From NCBI GenBank assembly GCA_914767715.1, contig OU612066.1, positions 30,166,283 to 30,230,282 on the forward strand: a stretch of DNA of 64,000 nt, written 5' to 3'. The position numbers were made by a program, and so were the translations under genes. Shown here one piece after another: positions 1-11,500 of this stretch (the first letter of the stretch is position 1; each line of letters starts with the position of its first letter). The notes below the pieces were generated by a model. It was not told the origin of the DNA and ran no database searches. It saw only the letters and a program-made list of their open reading frames with translations. Source of the DNA: Membranipora membranacea (taxonomy: Eukaryota; Bryozoa; Gymnolaemata; Cheilostomatida; Membraniporidae).

Positions 1-216
1 TAAAATGTTAGACTAAGACTAGTGGCAACACCTTTTAAAGTAATAAACCTTTCAATCTAATCGAGAGAGTTGAGTTTGATAGACATAATACAGGCTTCTC
101 AGATACACAATAATTATATTGGTTGTATTTTTGCTCTTTAAACCAGGCCTGCATGTCATTATTATGGTTCCATGCCTCGAATGAGTGGTCCAATTTTGAT
201 TTAGAAAATGAAAAAC

Positions 217-300
217 ATCTGCCACGGCCGGGACTCGAACCCGGATCGACCGCGTCAATTGCCTTTGAAGGCATTGTGTGCAAGCCGCCACGCCGCCTAT
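217..300 (-). repeat. tRNA-derived SINE head or tRNA pseudogene
   Basis: Read on the minus strand, the segment has a perfect internal pol III B box (GGTTCGAGTCC) inside a 5-bp T stem. Upstream are a plausible A-box region and an anticodon-like hairpin (TGCC/GGCA). The acceptor ends do not pair as a functional tRNA would need, and about 100 bases of unrelated sequence follow, so I favour a SINE head over a working tRNA gene. Target-site duplications were not identified. Confidence 0.55.
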
Positions 301-2283
301 TTGGAATAATTGTTTGATTCAACAAGCTATTTGTATTTGCGTCAAAAATTTTCATTCGGCAGAAGCGGAAGTTGACTTATTAAAGGTCATTCCCAAGTAT
401 CGATCAAATTTAAACTGGTGTCAAATCGATCTATGGAAGCATTGGGAATAGGTCACAATGTCTTTACCTATTGATATTCACACAGTTGGAAGCTTTGGAG
501 GCTATCACCACGAATCTCCCTAATGCTCATTTTTCTGTCAGTTAATGCCCATTGATATCTCATCTCTCATGTGTACACTGCAAGCGTTATCGTGAGAATA
601 ACCGGTTATATATTTTAAATGAGGTACTTCCTACTTTAAATTTTCTCCGATTTAGTTCCAAAGGTTGAAATTGGTTTGTTTGTTTTCAGTCCCATCCAGT
701 GGACAAGACAAATATAAAGCATCACATTTCAGTAGTAAGTATCTGTCGTGTAAGAGGAAAAACTCAGCACAAGTCTGAATTCCCCTTGGGAAAATCCCAA
801 TCGGGGGGGGGGGTTGTGAGCTGATATTTAGACTGAGTCCCCAGTACTTTCAACTTCTCCTGTTCAGTCCTATTATGTCATATTATCTTTGTAATTGAGC
901 ACAGGCCTCTCACTTGTTTCCTGGTAGTTATCTTCAAAATTTTATGAATCACTTACTTGGCAATGCTCCCAAATGATAATGATGCTACCTTGCACAGCCA
1001 TATCTATTCATTACAGGAGATCTTGCCTGGTCATCTAAATACAAACTCATTGAATACAATGTCAATCCAATTATATAATATTGACTAGAGCTGTAAAGGC
1101 TTATACTATAACTATACAATAGCAATAATGAATGTAATTTATTTAGCAGGCAGGGTTAATTACACAATAATGCTTGCTGGTTGGGTAATGATATATGGGT
1201 CAGTTTCGAACAATTCTAGAATTGTACAGAATTGTCCAACAATTCTTTGGTATGAAACACAGTGTAAAACTATCGTTCAACCAAGTATTAAAATGCCAGC
1301 ACCCTCGTACTCAGGTGCAAAAAGAAATACTTTGTCAGCAATTACCTTTTTGAAAACAAAAAATTAGCTATGTTGAAAACCAATGTGACAGAGATAAATG
1401 AAACTTGCTTCGCTTTTGAGTAACTGCAACACACTAGCATTCCCACTTGGTGCAAAATATTACTTGGGGTGTTCTCTAAAGAATTAAGTTTTACGATTCT
1501 AATGATGTTGACTTGGTCACTATACTTATGCTCCCCGGTCAGTGAATATCATGCAGGAATATAATTTAACTTGTTTCACCACTAAGAACAGATATGCGAG
1601 CTGCGACCAATTATCTGCCATATACCCTTTATCTAAATCTCACCCAAGTGATGAAAGTAAAGTTGTGTTAAAGATCACAAATATAATATTTCAATGTGCA
1701 ATGTAAGGCAAAGCTGGTCTCTAGAATTGCTCAGAAATTTATAGGTTGTGTTGTCTTTTTTAAAAGCTCCAAAATACGAATCAGGCAGGCTACACTGTCA
1801 AAACCCATAGATCTCCACTCTTTCCACACCAATACCCAGGAATTTTTACTTTATCAATAACATTTATATTTTCGATTGTATGTTGAATGTCCAGTCTGCA
1901 CCTGTATTGGTAGATACATGTTAATCTATTCCACTTGGTAAGGTCTGGCAGGCTTGATCACTGGCCCGACCATATTCCCTCCTTACTCTTGTAGTCTAGT
2001 AGTCAGTTTGGGATCTCTTATGAAGAACTTCTCAGCTGAAATCGGTCATTTCTTTCATATCCTCACTTAACATGCCAGACTCTACAGCCAAAACATGCTC
2101 ATGTAATTGGTACAAATTGCTATTGTCTTCTGAACTTCCGATCTTCAAAGTCATGTTTAGCCAAATAATCATTAGTAGCAGGATGTCCCAAAATTAAATA
2201 TTTAATCAAAATTCAGAACAGCCATTATTACCAGTTCACTATCGGCATGACTTTAGCCTGCTACAGCTTTATTCCTTTGTGAC
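301..2283. other. Intergenic, no gene recognised
   Basis: AT-rich sequence with only short chance reading frames and a poly-G run near 806. I see no splice-flanked coding exon, RNA gene or transposon protein here. It is the far upstream flank of transporter gene A. Confidence 0.6.
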
Positions 2284-2330
2284 TTTTGAAAGAGGTGTGG
2301 CCTCATTGAATAACTTGTGATTGGTTAGAA
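2284..2330 (+). promoter_or_regulatory. Conserved upstream module of gene A with inverted CCAAT box
   Basis: About 200 bases before the gene A start is an AGAGGTGTGGCC core, then ATTGA and TGATTGGTTA, an inverted CCAAT box. The same arrangement lies upstream of gene C on the other strand (53252-53298), although the sequence around it has diverged. Shared position and sequence suggest a proximal promoter element. No experimental or database support is claimed. Confidence 0.5.
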
Positions 2331-2533
2331 TGATTCCAGACTATCAATAGGAAGTATCTCTCTCTTTTTTAATATCAGGAGCTTAATATTTCCATAAAAA
2401 GTTGAACGCCTTTTATTTCATTTAAATCACTTTCTTTGTGCATCATAACACCATATGTGTATTGTCCTGAGGCGCTTTTTTGTTAGAACACAACTGCAGC
2501 AATAGCATAGCTGTATCTTCAACATCAGGTATC

Positions 2534-5500
2534 ATGGAAGAAAGCTGGGAACAATCAACCAATGATGACGAATACAGCTCTCATCAGACTAAAAAGATGA
2601 AATCATCTTACACACGCCTTGAAATGATTATCCTATTGGTGATATTTACAGGAGAGTTCTTTGTCAACGCATGTGTGTCACTGCCTGCACCATTCCTGCC
2701 TAAAATTGTGAGTATAAAAAAAATAATGCTCTCCAATATGTGTTTATCAAAAATCATTTGAACACTAAGTGCAGATGCTCAATTTTGAGCGGTATCCTGG
2801 AGGCATTAAACTTACACCAGAATGGTATTTTTATAAATTTTGCTATTGTATTGTAACCTCAGTCTCTGCAGATCATCATCTCTGTTTAAAGGATACTCAA
2901 CCCATTATTTATGGTAATGGCTAAGTATACTTTTTCCAGTATAAACTTTGACAATCAGGTCAAAAACAAGGGTAGGATTATGCCAGGATTGGTATTTGTG
3001 ATTGCATTGATGAGTCCATTAATTGTCAATTTGTCAAAATTTATATGTCATGCCTGGCCCGAGTTTTTTTTTCGGGAGGGGTGTTTCTCAATCTATATAA
3101 TCAAAGAGTCTAAAACCTAAATCTTAACAACGTTGTAATAGCGTGACAGCGAATTTTGGCTATAGGTTTGCTTGATTGTTTGTTTATTTTTAGGACCTCT
3201 CATCCGAGAATGTTTACATAATAAAATACGATCGAGCTTAGAAAAAATGCCCCTTGGTATACTGAAATGGAAATATTATTACAATAAAAATTACACTACA
3301 GCAAAGTACTCAGAATTTACAAATATTCCACACTTCCGCTTCTCGGTTCGACATTTGGGCAGATATATGGTGCCCTCAGAGTTTCTGGTAGAGTGTCTGA
3401 GTCCCTCCTTACGCAGCAGGAGCCGGTGTCGTAATGGGTGGTTTTCATCAGTCAATATACGGTGGATGTACTTATGGCACAAGTGGCTTAGTGTATCGTT
3501 TAGTGGCAGAATATTAGCAGCAGCTAATCTCTCGTCATAGTGTTCTATTTCAGAGTAGATGATTCTTAGAGCTAGTCGCTGACACCTCTCGATGTCATCC
3601 TTCTGATAATCAGTAGTGTACGGATACCACACAGCAACAGCATGGGAAATGACTAGAATGATTTGGGTTTTATACATCAAAACCAAGCTTTCCTGGTTGA
3701 CTCCAGACTGCTTCAGAATGCGTCGTCCATGGCATCGCTTGTTCGCTGACTTGGTGATATTAACGATATACGAGATGTTGGTCAATAGTGAGGCCGAGTA
3801 GTCACATTGTCAACATTATGAGACTTGTTCATTGTTAGTGGTTTCGACATTGTCATCTGTTTTTTGAGAGACAGATTAATTGTCTTAGTCTTGGCTGCGT
3901 TTAGCAACATCTTGTTCTCCAACGCCCAGTCTGAGCACTCATCGATTAGTTTTTGACCGATTTCTGATGGTTCGAATTCGACAGTTGTTTGAGTACTGCT
4001 GATGATTGGTAGATTATCTTTTCTCAGGGCGAAGTAGTTTGTCATGTCATCGGTATATTTAACATGGGTGGCGTTTGAAAATTACAGAGAATCAAAAAAG
4101 CTAGCCAAACCGTGGGTCCACTGTGTTACAACCTGCGATGTGAGATTTCACGTGATGTTGCTTAATTACAACTCGTTGCTGTCTGTTTTCTAGATAATCG
4201 GCAACTAAGGCGATAAGCGAGTCAGCGAGCTCAAAGTCCTTCAGTCTTTGTAGGAACAGAGAATGGTTCATGAGGTCGAAGGCTTTGCTGAAATCATATA
4301 GGATCATCTCAGCACCGATGTTGTTGATGTCATCCATCGCCTTGGTGAAGTCATTAAGGACGCTCACAAGCGCATCTGTGCAACCTACACCCTGCATGTA
4401 TGCGAACTGATTGCTTCTGAGTTTGGGCAGGAGTTTGTCGTGGAGTCGCCTGTTCATGAATAGCTCAGCGATTTTCCCGATATGCCAAAGAAGAGAGATG
4501 GGCCGATAATCTTTGCAGGTGGATGGTGAGTTGGATATTTCAATCGGCGTGACTTCGGCTGATTTGTAGAGTGTTGGGAATCTTGCTTCTCTTTGTGACA
4601 AAATCATTTGTCACTATTGTCCATATAAAAAGACATTGCAAGTTGTGAGAGAAATAAATGCAGTTAAAACATGAAGGCTAACCATTACCTTATTGCCCTC
4701 ACTAGCCCAGTGCTGACCAATATTGACGGATGAAAAAGAAATGAGCCAGTTGACAATTTTGAATTATCTCACTCTTAGAATAGTCAAAATTTTGAGAAAA
4801 ATTCACTTTAATTCTATTGATCCTATAATTTTTGCTCGCTTTCTGAGATCGGGCTTCGTTAATCGGCGATATGTAGTGCTTACTTGACTGTAGCACAGTA
4901 GTTTGAGAAGACATTAGTAATGATCAGAAAACTATTATGTTGTTATCAACATTGTTGGGAGTTTCATGTTCTTACAGCGTTGAATTGTTATAGGTAAAAA
5001 AGACAGGAAAATAAAAAAGAGGGGGCTGTTTTTGTGTCTCTTTTGTTACTACTGAGCATTACCGTAGGGCGGGTATAAAAACCAAGTGTTAAAGAGGTTT
5101 GTCTGGATCAAACTTGATTCAGATTTTTATAGAAGATATATTGGGGAATTTGAGAATTTCACTTCCGGACTGATTCAACCAAGCAGGCAGAAAAAAAACA
5201 CCGAAAGGAGAAAAGAAACTGGTCATTGATCGCACTGTATTGCCATTTTGCTACGTGTTATTCAGCCTATTTAAAGTTGGATTTATATATTTATAAACAC
5301 GCTGTTTGAAATAATAGTGTTTGACACCATGTTGATAGTGACTTTTATGGCACCTATCCTTGTGTCATGGTAGGAATGTGACACACTGATCATTTCCTTT
5401 TTTACCGCAGCTGTACCGGTAATGATCTTAAAATATAACTTTAAGTCCGCACCCTTCCTTCTTTCAAACAATGTCTGCCATTCCACTTCAGCCATATCGA

Positions 5501-8500
5501 CGCGGATATGGTCACCACATCTTTATTGATATGCTCATTCAAATGCTTTATGGTGAAAAATATGAGAAAACTGTACCGAGACCAAAGCCTTGAAGAAGGC
5601 AATAAGCATTGATTGTGAACCATATGAAACTTTTGTGTTGGAGGAGGGGAAAATGAGAATTCCTGTCCTGCAGTCTTCCAGAGGCAGGCTGTAACTTCAA
5701 TATTCATTTTGCCCAGCTAACTTCAAATAAATATATGTTGAGTGAACATTTGCATGGGACTTACCTACAAACATATCCTTTTTGTGTATTCCCAAGTTTC
5801 GAATCAACAGCTCAACTCAAATTGAAATAAATGCTTCATGAATTCAGAGGAAAATCAAAAAGTTCCTGATTTTTCGCCTGCATTTTTCTGCACCAGATTT
5901 CGCGTAGAAATATCAATCTCTGAAATTTAGTCATGTTAGGGCATTTTACAATCGTTCACAAGCTGGCTTGCTAAATCCTGTCTGTTACCATAGGACTTTC
6001 CTTCTGTTGTGCTTAGAATTCATGTAAGGCTTGTTACTTTGATTTATTATCACAAGGTTTGATACGAATAAACGATTGTCTGAGCCAGATGCCCCCAGTT
6101 ATTGGCAGCTCCTATTAATTCACTTGGGCACCAGTGGCTTAAATTTTTTAAATTGCAATCACAATCATAACCAACTATATAAAAGAAACTTGATTGTGTG
6201 GAAATTGCTAAACGAGGAATAGCTACAATCAGAATGAAAAATCAAGGAAAATTGGAGCGGTAGTTCTAAAGTTAGTATCCTAGGCGAGGCATGATCTTTA
6301 AGGGGTTGCACTTATTTCACCCCTACTAGCAGCAAGCAGATTTGTTATATAATATTTTTGATTATTTGACATATCAAACCCGCATTATAGATTATAAAGT
6401 TTGGATATTGGATACCACTCTGAACAAATATTTATCAGGAAAACTTCCAGATGAAATTACCGTAATTTCCACTAGATTTTGATACAAATTTATTATTTGA
6501 CATACTTATTTCATGATTTGGGTGAGTGAGTTTCATTGCAGATTCTAATTTTCTTCGATTTTGATATGTTTGATTGTATAATTTTTATTGTCTTTAGGAT
6601 GAAAACCATGGTCTGAGCTCCGATTTGACAGGATGGCTTTTGGGTTTTTCTCCACTTCTGCAGCTAATATTATCTCCCTTTATGAGCAAACTGGTATGTC
6701 TACATAATATGTTTCCAACCTATCAAATTACACTTCTCGCAAAATAGCTTGTGTTCGGAGAAATGTCTGAAACATCAGGAGCTCCTGAGAATTCTAACAA
6801 GATTGTGGCTAATCAAGTGCTATTAATGCTGCTCTATTCGCTAAAGTTGCCTGCTGACACTAATATCATTAAGTATTGAAGCAAAACCCGATGCATAGTC
6901 ATTTAGTGCACGAAAATTAGCTCTATTGACATTTTACCTTGATTTTTTAGATACCAAGGATTGGGATCCATAAGATGATTGTTTTCGGATTTGTCTTAGC
7001 TGGAGCAAGTACAGCTCTTTTTGGAGTTCTTGAGTTTGTTCCAGTGTCAAACCTGTCAAGCCCCGAGGTTGGATACTGTGTGCTGGCTTTCATCATCAGA
7101 GCTATTCAGGCAATTGGCCAAACAGCATTTGCTTTGGCCTCTTTTACACTGCTTCCAGTAGCCTTCCCTGACAGCAAAACATCTATCATGGTAAGATAAT
7201 TTGTGTTTGAAGTGATCCTTATCGCTTCTCGGCCTATTGGCTAAGATCAAAGTGTCACTGCCAATGGCTGATTAGTGCCTGTTTCTGCACCTGTTAGGAG
7301 GTCTACCATGACCTCACCTCTAGGATGCATTCTAGTTTTCTAGGATGTATCACACTCTCAGTACAAGGATTCCGGGCAACTTGCGGCCCTCGTTAGGGGC
7401 AGCCCACCTGTGTTTTGTCATAAATAGGGCTCGATTAATCATGCTTATACCTACTTCCGCTAACGAACTGACAATTGATAAACATCCTAGCCATGATCAC
7501 CAGGTGTTGCTACTGGGCCAAAACTCAGTTACTGAATGAGATCCAATGTGCTTTAACCTCCCTCAGTAAAAACTTTGAGAAAGTTTTAAACAAGGAGTAC
7601 TCTTTGGCAGACAAGGCAGTGCTTCATGCGTATCAACAACATCAACACAACATATTTTACAATACATCATAGGTGAAGAACTCAACACCAGAATTAGAAG
7701 CAGTGTTTAACTATGTCAGCTCACATTATGAATCTTCTTTTCATAATGAATTCACACCTGTCTTCAAAAGAATCATTATTTCATCAGTTTCATATCGACT
7801 TGAAAATGTGTATGATATACAGCAGTCATGAACAACCAGAATTTGGCCGTTGGAATAAAAATGCCACCTCACGTATGGTTTAGTTGGCAATGTAATGCAT
7901 CTGATATACCACCCTGAGTATCATGTGAGAAGGGGAAATACTACTTAGGGCATGTCTTATGATTTTGAAATGCATCATTGCCTTTATGCATGCACCTTCA
8001 ATGCAAAAATAACACTCTCCTTGTCTTGGCAATCAGTCCCAAGACATGACAAATAATCCAAGGTCACCACGCCGGTCTTGAAAGAAACTAAGTCTGTGAA
8101 TTTATCAAAGATTATTTAGCTGCACTATTGTTGCAGAGAGCAAGTTCCATTGTCTGTCTAGTTAGCAGAAGTTAAATAAAGCTGCAGTAAACTGGGTATG
8201 CAGTCAACCATTGGACTATTTAGCAAAGAAAAAGATGCTATTGGGTAATGAATCCCATCCCTGGATTGGACAGACCTGAAAAGGTTGACCGGTATCTTTA
8301 TTTATACAATGAACCAAATATCCTCTTCATAAAAAAACAACATATTTAGCTTTTTCCTTATTTCTTATTTATCTCAGATATTTTCAAAGATCTATAACAG
8401 TTAGTGTATATACAATCTATTTTGAAAACTAGTCGATTTTGTGTGTTGTTGCACATTAAGCCTCAGAACGTGACGCGCGGGGGGGGGATGAGAAGGTCAA

Positions 8501-11500
8501 AGCACTCATGTGACATCAATTATTATTATGCAATATTTGTTGTAGAAAAATAGGTACATACGCATGATACATAAAAGATTCCCTGCACTAATTATTTCAG
8601 GTCTGAAAGCTAAGGCGAAGGGTTTCCTTGAAAAGTCTTTGTCCGAGGGCTCAACGAAGTCCTATGATCAGTTTTAGAACAAATACAAATTGTTCTGCTC
8701 TGAGCACAAGCTCAAAAAATTGTCTACTTCGTCACTGGAGTTGTTGGTCACAAACCTAGCCCAAGACGGAAAGAAACACGGTGCAATCCTGTCGCATGTG
8801 TCAGCAGTAAAATTCTTTTGTGTAAAAAAGAACAGTGAGATTACCTTTGCTACTCATAAACTAAAGTTAATATTGAGGGGTATTAAAAACTCATAGGGTA
8901 GAACTCAAAAGAAAACACAGGCGTTATCTCTTGACCATTTACACACTCTGATCACTAAGGCAGAGCGGGCCTTGGGGAGTCTAGATGGGAGGCGCTTTTC
9001 TGCCATGGTCTCTTGTGCTTTTTATGGGTTCTTACGCCCTAGCGAGTATTGTATATCCTCAGCAGGGCATCATATGTCGGTTGGTGATGTGTGTTTTAGC
9101 AAGGGTGCCATGGAAGCACATTAATTATTTCAAGAATTCCGCAGAGTCAGCAAGCATTATGATTAAAGCAGTAGGGGGAGAGACATGCCCAGTTCGCCTC
9201 GTTAAGAGGTATTTAAATCACTTGAAACCCTCCAGCAGCAGCCCTTTGTTTGAGGTCACAACACCAGAGTTCAGAAAAGAATTCAGTGAAGTCCTAAAAG
9301 ATTCAAAAATAGAGGGCTGGGTCACTCCTCACTCACTGAGACGAGATGGCGCTACCTGGGCTAGCATTCAGGGCTGGTCTGACTCAAGAATAAAATCTTT
9401 TGGCAGGTGGTCATCCGATGCCTTCAAGAAATATATCTTGATAAACTAAGGTGCAGTTTTCGCGAAACAATTGTTCTGAGCTTGCTAGGTGTGCCTCGCT
9501 CAGACCAATTGGTTTGGTGTTCATTTGTTCATCAATTCTGCACCAGATTAACAACATCTAATGCTATGGCAAGTACCCTGTCTGCCAAACAACATATACG
9601 GGGGCGTTGATCGTCACTTTCGGTTACAAATGCGTGAAGCGCCCCATATTTTTTCCCCTATAATATGTTACATTATAAGAAAGAAAAAAGAGACTTTTTG
9701 TGACATTGATTAAATGCGATAATTAAGAATGACGAAAACAATGTCAATTGATTTTACCATGCTTGTCTATTTACAGAGTTATTCTGAAACTGCTGCAGGT
9801 GTTGGTATCATGTATGGACCTACTATTGGCAGTTTATTTTATATGGTATGTTGCTTAGCAGTAGTGAGTGAGCGATAGAGGGCACAGGTTACAAAAATCA
9901 TCTCTGCATCTCCATCTCAACATGTGTTTTGATCTGAGATTGAATTATCAATCTGTCATTGCCATATTTTGAGCTTCTTGTACCAAGTTTGAAAGGTAAA
10001 TGGCGTTCATTATTGTGCAGGTGAAATAATTGTTATCTATCTTTCAGCTTGGAGGGTTTGCTGGAACCTTCATCGGAGTTGGAGCTATCATGTTGGCAAT
10101 AAGTTTGGCCATGTACTTTGTTCTCCCTTGTGAAAGTGAGTTCGGATAGCAGTCTTATTGTTTATAACATAACGAGGCTTAGCAAACAGCTGATGCATAG
10201 TCTTCTGAATTAACAGATTTAAAGTGTTTCTTTTTTTACAGCGGATTATTTTCATTGACACAAAGGCGGTTCGAAATGTTGGAGAAATGTTAGATCAATA
10301 TTTAAGTTTTTCAACGTTCATTCATTTACGATTTTTTGTCTCCTGTTTCTTTTGAGCATCAGAGAGAACATCTTCAGATAATGGTGATAACATATTAACA
10401 TTGTTGTAACTTATTATTATTGCTGGTAGTTGTATGTGATGACCAAGCGGAGTCTGCCTCCGTATGTGCCATATTTAAGGATATCAAACTGGTGTTTTCT
10501 TTCGTCATGGCTATGTTCAGTGCTGCTATATGGGCAAGCATGGACCCTATTCTGGAACCTGAACTAAGAGATAAGGTGAATATTGTATGAAGGAAAGAGA
10601 TGTAAATCTTTTTTTAAATCATGATATTGCAGCATGGTATGAGATGCAGACCTGATGATATAACTCTGAACATGGTATATTCATTGGAAGAGTGATGAGT
10701 AAGACATATTTATATCTTGAGCCCAAACTTGTTCGCCAAGTTGATCTCATTATATTGCACACAAAAAATTGGTTGATTTGCCACAAATTTAAATGTATTT
10801 CCAAGTGCGCCCTGCGAGCCACCACTCAGATGACCTATAAACTATCACTATTTTGTTGTAGTTCGGATTGACCCAGGAGTGGAGCGATCTTTGTTTTCTT
10901 ATTCTCCCCTTAACATTCACTATCACTTCCCCTATTCTTGGAAGGTGTCTTGACAGATTTGTAAGTGTATGCCATACAAGTTTCACCGCCACAGAGTTTG
11001 TTGTCGATCATAGTAGATTCAGATGACAACCAACAATTAAGTTGTACAATTGGTAAACAGAATTTTGCTTGCTCTTTCGTACAGGCTGTTCAAGTTTCTA
11101 TGAGGCCTTAAGAAGAACCAGCTAGTATAGTCCACTTTATTAATGATCATGAATATCAATATTTCCTCCTCATCGAAGGCGGATTAATAAAAGCAAAATA
11201 AATCTTCCAAAACCATTACTGATTGTTTGCTGAACACTGTCTGCACATGCACTTGTAGGAATGTTTGGATCCTTTCTATGTGAGCGTTTTCGGATATGGC
11301 CTGGCATGCCTGAACTTTCTGCTCTTGGGTCCATGTCCCCTTTTTCCTTGGCTCAGCAGGTAGGAGGCATTTTTAGACTAATTTATGCAATCTGATTTAG
11401 AATATAAAACCGGAAGGGTTGTATTGTAGTATTTTGTATTGTAATGTACCAAACTGTATACGTTATAAGATTTTATCATACGACCTACTGGTGTTTTGAT

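Noticed and set aside
217-300. Functional tRNA gene
   Set aside because: The B box is perfect but the acceptor stem does not pair, and the A-box side is abnormal.
2480-2533. N-terminal extension of gene A from a TTG codon
   Set aside because: No ATG in frame; the position corresponds to 5' leader in gene B. A non-AUG start cannot be supported from sequence alone.
7221-7255. Functional U2 snRNA gene
   Set aside because: Identity stops after the first stem-loop region; the Sm site and 3' hairpins are missing, and a second truncated copy shares the unrelated body.
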